Shown: one piece after another, positions 35,801 to 43,169 of the stretch | Layout of the letters: the number at the start of each line of letters is the position of its first letter | Position numbering within the stretch: position 1 is the stretch's first letter | NCBI RefSeq assembly: GCF_020400605.1 | Contig: NZ_JAINRD010000001.1 | Span: 868,001 to 932,000 of the forward strand | Reading direction: 5' to 3' | DNA length: 64,000 nt | Origin: Streptomyces aculeolatus | GTDB taxonomy: Bacteria > Actinomycetota > Actinomycetes > Streptomycetales > Streptomycetaceae | Translations under genes and position numbers: made by a program | Notes under the pieces: model-generated | The model's database searches: none | What the model saw: only the letters and a program-made list of their open reading frames with translations | Told to the model about the DNA's origin: nothing

Positions 35801-37799
35801 CCAGCGCCCCAGCGGCGTGGTCTCCCCGGAGATCCGCGCGAACACCAACCTGCGCATCGCGCTGCGCGTCACCGACGGCGGCGAGTCCGCGGACGTCATC
35901 GACGCCCCGGACGCCGGCTTCATCGCCAAGTCCATGCCCGGCCGCGCCTATGTGCGCCTGGGCCACGCCTCCCTCGTCCCCTTCCAGTCCGGCCGCGTCG
36001 GCGGCCGCCGCCCCGGTGCCGCCGACCCGGCGACGGCCCGGCCCTGGGCCGGCCGTCTCGGCTGGGCCGAGCTGGGGCGCGGCGCGCTGAAGCGGCCCGC
36101 GGGCGCGCAGCAGGAGGAGGACGAGATCACCGACCTGAAGGTGCTCGTCGACGCGGTCAACGAGGCGAACGAGCGCCTGGGCATCCCCGAGCAGCACAGC
36201 CCGTGGCTGCCCGCGCTGCCCGACAGCGTCGAGCTGGACGCGCTGCCCGCGCCGCAGGGCGCAGGACCGCTGCCCCCGGCGCCGTACGGCATCGAGGACC
36301 TGCCGGCGCAGCAGGCCCGGCGCACCGTCGCCATCGACTTCGCCGACTTCGGGCACCTCATCGTCGGCGGCGCCCCGCGCAGCGGGCGTTCGCAGATGCT
36401 CCGTACGATCGCGGCCTCCCTGGCCCGTACGCACTCGATCGCCGACCTGCACCTGTTCGGCATCGACTGCGGCAACGGCGCGCTCAACGCGCTGACCCGG
36501 CTGCCGCACTGCGGCGCCGTCGTCAGCCGCAACCAGACGGAGCGCGCGGTGCGCCTCATCGGCCGGCTCAAGCAGGAGCTGGGCCGCCGCCAGGAACTGC
36601 TGGCCGCCGACGGCTTCGCCGACATCGCCGAGCAGCGGGCCGCGGCGTCGGACCCGGAGCAGAAGCTGCCCTACACGGTGGTGCTCCTCGACCGCTGGGA
36701 GGGCTGGCTGCCGACCCTCGGCGAGATCAACCACGGCGATCTGACCGACGAGATCTACGGGTTGCTGCGCGAGGGCGCGAGCGTCGGCATCCACATGATC
36801 ATCACCGGTGACCGCAGCGTGCTCACCGGCCGGATCAGCACGCTCACGGAGGACAAGTTCGCCTTCCGGCTGCCCGACCGCTCCGACTTCTCCATGATCA
36901 GCCTCAACGCCCGCAACATCCCGGAGGACATCGAGCCCGGCCGGATGTTCCGCGCGGAGAGCGGTCTGGAGACGCAGATCGCGGTCCTCTCCGACGACCT
37001 GTCCGGTGCCGCCCAGGCCGCCGCCGTCGCCGCCATCGGCGAGGCGGCGACGGAGCGGGACGCGGCGGTGCCGCGCTCGCTGCGCCCGTTCCGCGTCGAC
37101 GTGCTGCCCAGCCGCCTCGGCTTCGAGGAGGCGTGGGAGATGCGCGACGTGCAGGCCCAGGAGGGATCGAAGCTGTGGGCGCTGGTCGGCGTCGGCGGCG
37201 ACGAGCTGATGGGCTTCGGGCCGAACCTGGCCGACGGCATCCCGGCGTTCATCATCGGCGGCCCGGCCAAGTCCGGCCGCAGCACGGTGCTGAAGTCGAT
37301 GGCGCTGACCCTGCTCCAGCAGGGCGTGCGCCTGGTCATCGCCGCGCCGCGCCCGTCGCCGATGCGCGATCTGGCGGACCGCGAGGGCGTGTTGCAGGTC
37401 TTCACCGAGGACGACATCGACGAGGACGAGATGCACGACCTGCTCAAGCAGGCGTCCCCGGACGAGCCGATCGCGGTGCTGGTGGACGACGCGGAGATGC
37501 TGACCAACTGCGACGCGGGCGACGAGTTCAAGGCCATCTCGCGCCGCGGCGCGGAGCGCGGCTGGGCGCTGGTGCTCGCGGGCGACGAGGAGGAGGTCGC
37601 CTCGGGCTTCTCCGGCTGGCAGGTGGAGGCCAAGAAGGCCCGCCGCGGTGTCGCCCTGTCCCCGCAGGACCCGTCGGCGGGCGACCTCATCGGCATCCGG
37701 CTCAACCGCGGTTCGGTCGGCGACCAGGTGCAGCCCGGCAAGGGCCTGCTGCACCTGGGCGACGGCGAGCCGTTCGCGGTGACGACGCCGCTGGCGTGA
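32886..37799 (+). CDS. eccC: EccC/EssC-type type VII secretion FtsK/SpoIIIE ATPase
   Basis: A 1637-residue motor ATPase. The N-terminus has a short beta-rich part, a Pro/Ala/Gln-rich linker (about 40-115) and an FHA-like domain (about 156-225), an EssC-like layout. After a basic stretch, two membrane helices lie at about 346-387. Three FtsK/SpoIIIE domains follow. The first is complete: GTTGSGKSELL (827), LLLVIDEFAAM (932) and ATQRPSGVVSPEIRANTNLR. The second (GGAPRSGRSQML, 1160) and third (GGPAKSGRSTVL, 1457) have Arg in place of the Walker A Lys and are probably regulatory, binding ATP or substrate signals. It drives export of WXG100 proteins. The GTG at 32886 follows GAGGAGG. Confidence 0.93.
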   Translation: MRLTLTVVDPLGGDRADVVLDAEAESSVGDVARVLAGQLDSPPPPAAPAAYGAPQAVQVPAQHAQQAQHAHVQAAPAQAPGGWAAAGPPPAAAPFGAPGAPPQQAGPVAPAPPPVFVDGFAVDPGLPVAQSPLREGTVVSLYDPVGCPPREVTGLVELRVVGGPMAGAVHRLGLGRVDVGSGNATHIRVGDPELPERAFSLTVSADGTCKVHVHGDQEKATLDGTTFAELAKPREKSDDDDTRRARRRRRREARREARRSRRSGAPAAPPLPQEPPQSKDAWPYGSQVAVGNSLFELVRYAPPDAAVAVSDDGAGLDYNRPPRLLPPDRETRFKLPAPPKEGQARPLPWLMALMPAVMGVTMCLVMGRWYYLLMAFMSPIIMIGNYFMDKKHGRKSHVKAVAEYKEHKARIEKDARDALVAERNERRLGGPDPALLLSTATGPRTRLWERRRTDADHLLIRFGTAELDSEVLLEDPEQDEHRRQVLWKIQDAPVTVPLRQAGVLGIAGAGDTPRSLGRWAVAQAAVLHSPLDVQFYVLTEPGGQSGWDWMRWLPHARPPGEYDTNALVGTDTETVAARIAELTQLLDARQKAAKDQRASGPTSFKDPDIVIVFDGSRRLRSLPGVVRLLREGPAVSMFAICLDSEDRFLPGECQAIVVAEPKPEEHGPRAVAAQGIPMQQVAGAGGPGGAGGFPPFQVGAWGTGHSQDAAQRAAAADGTGPIRLRVEQAGAERRRGVRPDFVSPAWCALVARGLSPVRDISGEAEDAAIPSSSRLLDVVELEPPTGDAIAARWQIGGQSTTAVIGESYDGPFAIDIRKDGPHGLIAGTTGSGKSELLQTIVAALAVTNTPENMTFVLIDYKGGSAFKDCVKLPHTVGMVTDLDNHLVTRALESLRAELHRREHILADAEAKDIEDFQDLLRREPGRYAPLPRLLLVIDEFAAMVRELPDFVTGLVDIAARGRSLGIHLMLATQRPSGVVSPEIRANTNLRIALRVTDGGESADVIDAPDAGFIAKSMPGRAYVRLGHASLVPFQSGRVGGRRPGAADPATARPWAGRLGWAELGRGALKRPAGAQQEEDEITDLKVLVDAVNEANERLGIPEQHSPWLPALPDSVELDALPAPQGAGPLPPAPYGIEDLPAQQARRTVAIDFADFGHLIVGGAPRSGRSQMLRTIAASLARTHSIADLHLFGIDCGNGALNALTRLPHCGAVVSRNQTERAVRLIGRLKQELGRRQELLAADGFADIAEQRAAASDPEQKLPYTVVLLDRWEGWLPTLGEINHGDLTDEIYGLLREGASVGIHMIITGDRSVLTGRISTLTEDKFAFRLPDRSDFSMISLNARNIPEDIEPGRMFRAESGLETQIAVLSDDLSGAAQAAAVAAIGEAATERDAAVPRSLRPFRVDVLPSRLGFEEAWEMRDVQAQEGSKLWALVGVGGDELMGFGPNLADGIPAFIIGGPAKSGRSTVLKSMALTLLQQGVRLVIAAPRPSPMRDLADREGVLQVFTEDDIDEDEMHDLLKQASPDEPIAVLVDDAEMLTNCDAGDEFKAISRRGAERGWALVLAGDEEEVASGFSGWQVEAKKARRGVALSPQDPSAGDLIGIRLNRGSVGDQVQPGKGLLHLGDGEPFAVTTPLA

Positions 37800-37939
37800 C
37801 TGCCGCCGCCGCGGCCGGATATGACCCTGCAACCGCGGGGGCGGCGGATTGCGTCTACGGTTGCGAGATACGAACGATGCATGACTGACGTCTCGGGGAG
37901 GGCCCTCGCGACGACGAGAAAAACGGGAGGGTAGCTGCC

Positions 37940-38242
37940 ATGGGCAAGGCCGATGTCGATGTTACATATCAGGACATGCGGGATGCCGCCAAGCGACTCA
38001 AGGACGAGCGGCAGGACATCGACCGCAAGCTGGATGACCTGCGCAAGTACATCCAGAGCCTGGTGAGCGACGGCTACGTGACCGGTCGGTCCTCGAAGCA
38101 GTTCGACCAGTCCTTCGACGAGTTCACCACCGGTGCGAAGAAGACCATCGAGGGCCTTGAGGGAATGGGCGACTTCCTGAAGTCCGCCGCCGAGGCCTTC
38201 GAGAACCTGGACTCCGAGCTGGAGAAGGGCCTCAAGGGCTGA
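37940..38242 (+). CDS. WXG100-type small secreted protein (EsxA/B-like)
   Basis: A 100-residue, all-helical protein of exactly WXG100 size, encoded 140 bases after eccC. Helix 1 (TYQDMRDAAKRLKDERQDI) and helix 2 (FDQSFDEFTTGAKKTIEGL) flank the turn SDGYVTGRSS. The canonical W-x-G is not present; Tyr occupies the Trp position, a variation I associate with streptomycete members. The C-terminus ends ENLDSELEKGLKG with no clear YxxxD/E export signal. It probably forms a heterodimer with the protein encoded at 38345-38680 and is a substrate of EccC. GGGAGGG precedes the ATG. Confidence 0.82.
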   Translation: MGKADVDVTYQDMRDAAKRLKDERQDIDRKLDDLRKYIQSLVSDGYVTGRSSKQFDQSFDEFTTGAKKTIEGLEGMGDFLKSAAEAFENLDSELEKGLKG

Positions 38243-38344
38243 CCTTCGCGATTCGGTTCGGTTCGTTTCGCTTGGCCGGGGCGCCGTGGCATCGTTGGTT
38301 CGGTGCGGCGGCGCCCCGCTTCGTAGGGACTGGGGGAGAGGCTC

Positions 38345-38680
38345 ATGGGCAACGACGGCGACAGGCTGGCGATTCCGCTCAGCGAACTCGACGGTTTCGG
38401 CGGGCGGCTGCGCAGCATCAAGAACCGGATGAACCGCACCAAGGCCACCTTCGAGTCGTACCGCGACGACATCGGTGACGGCGGCGTGGTCGACAAGCTG
38501 GAGGACTTCGAATCCGGCTGGAAGGACGGCCGCGGCGACATCGACGACCAGTTGACGAGCCTGGCGGAGATGTCCGACACCGTGGTGCGCGAGGCCCACA
38601 AGGTGGACGTGGACCTGGAGAAGGAACTGCAGAAAGGCACGAAGAAGGAGGAGAGCCAGGTCGGCGGCGGCAAGCAGTGA
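38345..38680 (+). CDS. WXG100-like partner protein
   Basis: A 111-residue helical protein with a strong ribosome site (GGGGGAGAGG). Helix 1 is ELDGFGGRLRSIKNRMNRTK and helix 2 begins FESGWKDGRGDIDDQLTSLAEM. Its single Trp is followed by Gly two residues later but lies at the start of helix 2, not in the central turn. It ends in a charged, disordered tail. The same FxxxW-x-x-G helix occurs in the 98-residue protein at 40795-41091. Likely the second subunit of a secreted pair. The 3' end faces the convergent gene at 38730. Confidence 0.7.
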   Translation: MGNDGDRLAIPLSELDGFGGRLRSIKNRMNRTKATFESYRDDIGDGGVVDKLEDFESGWKDGRGDIDDQLTSLAEMSDTVVREAHKVDVDLEKELQKGTKKEESQVGGGKQ

Positions 38681-38729
38681 CCGCCGGAGCCGGGCCCTTC
38701 CTCCCGTTCCTCCCGCTCCTTGCTTCCCG

Positions 38730-39443
38730 TTACTCCCCGCTCTCCGCCGAGCCGCCGCCCGTGGGCACGTCGAAGCCGAAGGTGCGGCCGACGTGCGCGA
38801 GCCGCATGCAGTAGGAGTCCAGCAGGAAGACGGACGGCGTGGCGATCGTGACGTACGCGCAATAGCCGTACGGCGCCGGCACGACGAGCTGGAGCGACGC
38901 GAACGGGATCACCGGCCCCGCGGCCCCTGACTCGCCGGCCGGCAGGGTGAGCGAGCGCAGCGACGCCGACATCACTCCGGGCCCGCCGGGGAGCTTCACC
39001 GCCAGCAGCATGTCCTGCTCGCCCTGGAGCCCCTTGCCCAACTCGTAGTCCAGCTCCGCCGGTTCCTTCTGCCCGGCGAAGAACTTCTGCTCCTTGGCGC
39101 GGTAGATCCCCTCGGCCGCCATGAGCTGGTCGTCGTGGTCGCTGGGCCGGGCGGACACGGCGAGCAGCCCCATGGACAGCCGCTCCTCGCCCCCCACGTC
39201 CTCGGTGCCGGCGCACATGGCGGTCAGGACGGTCGTCTCGCCGCCCTCCTCCAGCATGGGCAGGAACCTGCGCATCTGCAGCCCGGCGGCCGCCAGTTCC
39301 TCCTCGTTCGCCTCCGGCATCAGCCGGCCCAGCGCCTCGTCCCAGCCCGCCAGGGTGTCCGCCTCGGGGAGGCGGACGAACTCGTCCGGCACCCGGTAGC
39401 TGAACGCGTACGGGACCTTGCGCGTACCCTCCCGTGTCGTCAT
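38730..39443 (-). CDS. conserved protein of unknown function, paralogue of 32030-32674
   Basis: A 237-residue soluble protein. It begins MTTREGTRKVPYAFSYRVPDEFVRL, continues with helices (ALGRLMPEANEEELAAAGLQMRRFLPML, in two blocks) and strands (TVLTAMCAGTED, RLSMGLLAVSARPSD, VIPFASLQLVVPAPYGYCAYVTIAT). A short acidic tail ends the protein. It is the last gene of a three-gene minus-strand operon; its ATG overlaps the stop of the WXG-domain membrane protein (ATGA). Its likeness to the 32030-32674 product suggests a family dedicated to this secretion system, perhaps binding WXG substrates as EspG does in ESX systems. That analogy is by context only. Confidence 0.72.
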   Translation of the reverse strand: MTTREGTRKVPYAFSYRVPDEFVRLPEADTLAGWDEALGRLMPEANEEELAAAGLQMRRFLPMLEEGGETTVLTAMCAGTEDVGGEERLSMGLLAVSARPSDHDDQLMAAEGIYRAKEQKFFAGQKEPAELDYELGKGLQGEQDMLLAVKLPGGPGVMSASLRSLTLPAGESGAAGPVIPFASLQLVVPAPYGYCAYVTIATPSVFLLDSYCMRLAHVGRTFGFDVPTGGGSAESGE

Positions 39444-40798
39444 GCCGCCGTCCCCATCTGCGAGGGGTTGAGCCCGCGGGTGAAGCTGTCGCCCGCCGAC
39501 GCCAGCATCGCCGGCGGGTCGACCTGCGGCCCCAGCGGACCGGGCGCGACCACGTCGGGCTCCGGCGGCCGGTAGGCGGCCAGCGCGGAGATCGGCCCGA
39601 CGACGGGGATGTCGGCGATGTTCCAGTTGCCGTCGGTCCACCGGCCGGGGTTGATGTTGGAGCCGATGGCGAAGCCCGCGCCGGCGATGGTGGCGGACCA
39701 GTCGACGAGGTTGCCCGCGGCCACGTGCGCCCAGCCCTGGCCCGACATGGCGAAGCCGCGCAGGGAGTTGGCCATGCCGCTGGGCAGCCTGGCCAGGTTG
39801 CCCCAGTTGCCGGGGCCGATCCGGCCGAGGGTGGCGGCGAGCCCTTCGGTGGCGCGCAGGTTCCGCCCGGCCTGTACCAGCGCCCGGCCGCCCTGCGCGA
39901 GCCGCGCCCCGGCGACGCTGAGGCCGCCGGCGAACACGCCGGCCGCGTCCCAGGCCAGGGTCTGCCACGTCATGCCCTCCGCGCCGCCGGCCAGCGCGAT
40001 GGCGTGCGCCGCGAACGCCCCGATGCCGACGTACAGGCCGATCAGCGCCAGGCCCGCGATGCCGCCGAACGGGATGGCGAAGAGGCAGATGATGCCGATG
40101 ACCATGGCGACGTCGGCCAGGATGTCGCCGATCAGCTTCCAGAAGTTCGGGTCGGTGATCGTGTCCCACGCGGCTTCGAGGAGGTTCCCGAGGTCGTCGA
40201 GGCGGCGCTCGAACCAGTTGGGCTCCGGCGGGGCGTCGTCCGCCGCGTTCTTGATCTGCCGCGCGGCCGTCTCGGCGTCGCCGTTGAACTCCGCGTTCAG
40301 TGTCCGCGCCCGGCCCCGGATCGCTTCCAGCTCGGCGTTCGCGGTGTCGAGCGAATCGCTCTTGCCCTTCTTGTCCTTCTTGTGTTCTTCCTTTTCCTTG
40401 TCCGTCATCCCCTCGGTGTCGCCCGACAGCCCGTCCAGCGCCCGCTGCGCCGTGCCGACGCGGGCGGCGGCGTCCTCGGCCTCCCGTTCCAGCTTGCGGG
40501 CGCGGCTCTGGTAGCCGGTCAGGCTGGTCTCCCACGAGGACAGCGCCCGGTGGGCGGCGTTGAGGGAGGTGAGGGCCTTCTCCAGATACGGGGGGATCTC
40601 GGACACGGAGTCGCTGAAGGCGTCGGCCGCCTTGCCGACCCAGATGCCGTCCGTCTCCCCGATCCGCTTGAGCTGGGACTGCGCGGTCCCGCTCTGGCCG
40701 GTGACCGCGCCTATCGCGGTGACGAGGCGGCTTACCGTGTCGAGGTCGCCGGGCGCCGGGTCGAAGCCCAGGTTCGTGAAGTCCTCCGGGCGCGTCAC
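39440..40798 (-). CDS. WXG-domain membrane protein, putative type VII substrate or anchor
   Basis: A 452-residue protein. Residues about 15-110 form a WXG100-like helical hairpin with Trp53-Val-Gly55 in GIWVGKAADAF. A charged coiled coil (100-185, with the Lys-rich DKEKEEHKKDKKGK) follows, then a strongly hydrophobic segment (224-272) likely crossing the membrane twice, and a Gly/Ala-rich C-terminal region ending GDSFTRGLNPSQMGTAA. This resembles polymorphic-toxin carriers of type VII systems, but I find no toxin domain and no immunity gene. The GTG start overlaps the upstream stop (GTGA) and its stop overlaps the downstream start (ATGA), so all three genes are coupled. Confidence 0.72.
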   Translation of the reverse strand: MTRPEDFTNLGFDPAPGDLDTVSRLVTAIGAVTGQSGTAQSQLKRIGETDGIWVGKAADAFSDSVSEIPPYLEKALTSLNAAHRALSSWETSLTGYQSRARKLEREAEDAAARVGTAQRALDGLSGDTEGMTDKEKEEHKKDKKGKSDSLDTANAELEAIRGRARTLNAEFNGDAETAARQIKNAADDAPPEPNWFERRLDDLGNLLEAAWDTITDPNFWKLIGDILADVAMVIGIICLFAIPFGGIAGLALIGLYVGIGAFAAHAIALAGGAEGMTWQTLAWDAAGVFAGGLSVAGARLAQGGRALVQAGRNLRATEGLAATLGRIGPGNWGNLARLPSGMANSLRGFAMSGQGWAHVAAGNLVDWSATIAGAGFAIGSNINPGRWTDGNWNIADIPVVGPISALAAYRPPEPDVVAPGPLGPQVDPPAMLASAGDSFTRGLNPSQMGTAA

Positions 40799-41091
40799 TT
40801 CTTGCCCGCCTTCTGCAACTCGTCGTGGAGCTTCTTGTCCAGCTTCTCCAACTCGTCGGCGGCCGTGACGACGAACTTCGAGACACCCTTCGTGAGCTTG
40901 GAGAGCTGGCCGAAGCCGTAGTCCCACGAATCCGCGAAGTCGTCGCACGCCGAGCGCAGCTCGTCGTGGCCGACGAGGCTCGCGTCGGTGTTCGCGATCT
41001 TCTTCGAGGACTCCTTCATGCGGTCCCCGCTGGACTCCAGGGTCCTGGCCATCGCCATGACGTCGTCATGGAAGAACCTCAGAAATGACAC
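40795..41091 (-). CDS. small helical WXG100-like protein, first gene of the cassette
   Basis: A 98-residue protein with two long helices (VMAMARTLESSGDRMKESSK; ADELEKLDKKLHDELQKAGKK in two blocks) and the central FADSWDYGFGQLSKL, similar in position to FESGWKDGRGDI of the protein at 38345-38680. It starts at GTG 41091 after a run of six G. It probably pairs with the WXG domain of the next gene product, with which it is translationally coupled (GTGA). The lack of a canonical WXG turn makes the assignment moderate. Confidence 0.65.
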   Translation of the reverse strand: MSFLRFFHDDVMAMARTLESSGDRMKESSKKIANTDASLVGHDELRSACDDFADSWDYGFGQLSKLTKGVSKFVVTAADELEKLDKKLHDELQKAGKK

Positions 41092-41192
41092 AAATCCCCC
41101 CGGAGGTCGGAACTGTTACCCAACCTAAGATGCCTGTCGCCGCATGATAGGAAGCGGAATAGGGCACGTACGGTTCCACACGAAGGACGGCG

Positions 41193-41813
41193 ATGTCACT
41201 ACGGCCGCAACTCCGGACCCAGCTCGGGGCGCTGCTGAAGGCGGGAGAGCAGGGCGCCGAGACGTATACGACGATCAACCCCTGGAACTCCCGGCAGACG
41301 TTCGCGGCCTTCGCCTACCTCGCCGAGCAGTACGGATACCGCTACGCGGGCCTCTCCGCGAAGCACGGCACGAGCCGCAGCCACCCCGTCTTCGCCTTCC
41401 GCCGCCTCCCGGACGCGGTGGAACGGGCGACCCGCACCCGCGCCCGGTACCCGGACGCCCCCCTGGGCGGCCCCCTCCCGGGTCTGGCGCCGGGCCGCGG
41501 GGCCGAGCCGCTGCCGGAGGCGCGGCAGGAGGTGGAGCTGCTGCACGCCCGGATCAAGGTGGACCTCTACGGCACGTCGCGCCGCGGCCGCCTGAGGATG
41601 CTCGCGGTGGCGGTCCCGCTCGGCGTCCTGCTCGCCCTGGCGGTCAACGGCGCCCTGGACCCGGTGCCGCTGGCGGTGGCGGGCGGGATCTCGGTGGCGT
41701 GGTGGCTGTACCTGTGGCTGGCGTCGGCCCTCATGCAGCGGGGGCAGCGCAGGTACAGCACGATGCTGGAGCAGGCGGGCATCGAGTGGCCGCCGGGGAA
41801 CGCCCCCGGCTGA
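41193..41813 (+). CDS. membrane protein of unknown function
   Basis: A 206-residue protein divergent from the WXG cassette, with a 101-bp gap. The N-terminal 125 residues are cytoplasmic and contain TYTTINPWNSRQTFAAFAYL and AKHGTSRSHPVFAFRRL. Two adjacent membrane helices follow (MLAVAVPLGVLLALAVNG and LAVAGGISVAWWLYLWLA), then a short tail. I do not recognise a family. The position next to the type VII genes suggests, but does not show, a link. GAAGGACGG serves as ribosome site for the ATG at 41193. Confidence 0.65.
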   Translation: MSLRPQLRTQLGALLKAGEQGAETYTTINPWNSRQTFAAFAYLAEQYGYRYAGLSAKHGTSRSHPVFAFRRLPDAVERATRTRARYPDAPLGGPLPGLAPGRGAEPLPEARQEVELLHARIKVDLYGTSRRGRLRMLAVAVPLGVLLALAVNGALDPVPLAVAGGISVAWWLYLWLASALMQRGQRRYSTMLEQAGIEWPPGNAPG

Positions 41814-41834
41814 CACCGCGTGCCGTACGGGCCG

Positions 41835-43169
41835 TCAGTCCCGGCTGCGGGTGAAGTCGCCCCTCGCTATGCGGGGGGCCAGGGGGTCGCGGGTCAGGGA
41901 GCCGTAGCCCGTGGCCGCCCAGACGCTGGACTCCGCGGGCACCTCGAAGTACGGGACCTCCCGGCCGGCCGCCGTGTCCGTCAGGACCTCCGGGGCGCGG
42001 CGTTCGCGGATCGCCTTGGCGCAGGTGCCGCAGGCGGCGACGTGGAGTTGGCGGCGGCTGCCCATCGGGCGCCAGCGGGTGCGGTGGGCGGCGCGGCCGT
42101 GGAGGGGGCTGAAGAAGCACAGCGGGAGCGGGGCGCTGCGCCGGGGGCGCGTGGTGCGGGCGGCTTCCAGGGCGTCGCGGCCCTCCGCGACCAGGGCCAG
42201 CACGCCGGCCAGGTCGGCGCGGCCGCGGGCGCCGTCGAGGACGGTACCCGCGGCGGCGTATGCGTCAAGCGCGGCGTGGAGGTGGGCGGCCCGGTCGGGG
42301 GCGCCGGCCTCCACTTCCCGTACCGCCTCGCCCAGGGCCACGACCTCCTCCTCCGCGCGGCGCCTCAGCTCCGCCTCGTCCGCGGCGCGGGCCGCCGCGA
42401 ACACCGCCTGCGGCGTCGCGAACGGCGCCGCGGCGGTGCGGGAGCCGCGGCGGCGGAGGAGCACCCCGGCGGCGACGACGAGCGCGACCGCCACCGCGCC
42501 GAGGATCAGCAGCAGGGCTGAACCGCCGCCGTCCTCGTCCCCCTCCTGCTCCGGTTCTTCCGTCTTCTCCGCGGGGCCGGTGCCCGCGCCGAGGTCGGCC
42601 ACCGCCTCGTCGTAGACCTCGGTGCCGTTGCCCGCGGCGATCAGGTCGACGGCCTTCTCCACGCGCGCGGCGAGCCCGGCGTCCCTCATCTCGTCCAGGT
42701 GCCCCACGGCGCCGACCGCGTCACGCGCCTGGTGCGCGTCGCCGGGCCACTCGAAGCCCGCCAGCCAGTCGGCCTGTTCGCTCGTCGTGACGAGGATCAG
42801 GTCCCCGCCGCCGAGCCGCCCCCGCACCACCTCCGCGAGCGTCCCGGGGTCCCCGGCGAAGTCGTCGCCCTTGGCGAGCGGCACGAGCACCACCTTGACG
42901 GGCAGCCCGGTCTCCTCGATCCGCGCGGCGAGGGCGCGCTGCCGCGCCTTGTCCACGGCCCCGGTGTAGGCGTCGTGCACGTAGACGGGGGAGTCGCGGA
43001 GCCGGTCGGCGATCCGCTCCCCGGGGCTGGGCGCCGCCTGGGCGGCGGCGGTGGGCAGGAGGACGAGCAGCAGCGCGGCCAGCGCGGCCAGCGTCGTCAG
43101 TGCGGCAACAGCCGCGCCGCGCCCCGGCGTCCCGCCGGCGCGCCCGGGTCCGTACTCAGTCGGGGACAC
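41835..43169 (-). CDS. exported membrane protein with one D-x-PVYV domain and cysteine-rich tail
   Basis: A 444-residue protein. A signal-anchor (residues 20-45) precedes an extracytoplasmic domain of about 140 residues (ADRLRDSPVYVHDAYTG, LPVKVVLVPLAKGDD, GGDLILVTTSEQADW), which looks like a TPM-type fold. An acidic linker and a membrane helix (about 219-238) lead to a cytoplasmic helical region and a tail with LCFFSPLHGRAAHRTRW and CGTCAK, a possible metal site. It is a shorter paralogue of the upstream gene product; its GTG start lies inside that gene (14-base overlap), so both are made together. The function is unknown. Confidence 0.7.
   Translation of the reverse strand: MSPTEYGPGRAGGTPGRGAAVAALTTLAALAALLLVLLPTAAAQAAPSPGERIADRLRDSPVYVHDAYTGAVDKARQRALAARIEETGLPVKVVLVPLAKGDDFAGDPGTLAEVVRGRLGGGDLILVTTSEQADWLAGFEWPGDAHQARDAVGAVGHLDEMRDAGLAARVEKAVDLIAAGNGTEVYDEAVADLGAGTGPAEKTEEPEQEGDEDGGGSALLLILGAVAVALVVAAGVLLRRRGSRTAAAPFATPQAVFAAARAADEAELRRRAEEEVVALGEAVREVEAGAPDRAAHLHAALDAYAAAGTVLDGARGRADLAGVLALVAEGRDALEAARTTRPRRSAPLPLCFFSPLHGRAAHRTRWRPMGSRRQLHVAACGTCAKAIRERRAPEVLTDTAAGREVPYFEVPAESSVWAATGYGSLTRDPLAPRIARGDFTRSRD

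Noticed and set aside
32748-37832. 1694-codon open frame on the minus strand opposite eccC
   Set aside because: Low-complexity Gly/Val/Arg/His/Asp translation with no recognisable domain; the plus-strand EccC frame is complete and has ATPase motifs.
39440-40798. Polymorphic toxin interpretation of the WXG membrane protein
   Set aside because: No nuclease, deaminase, ADP-ribosylation or other toxin motif at the C-terminus and no small immunity gene downstream; kept only as a question in the findings.
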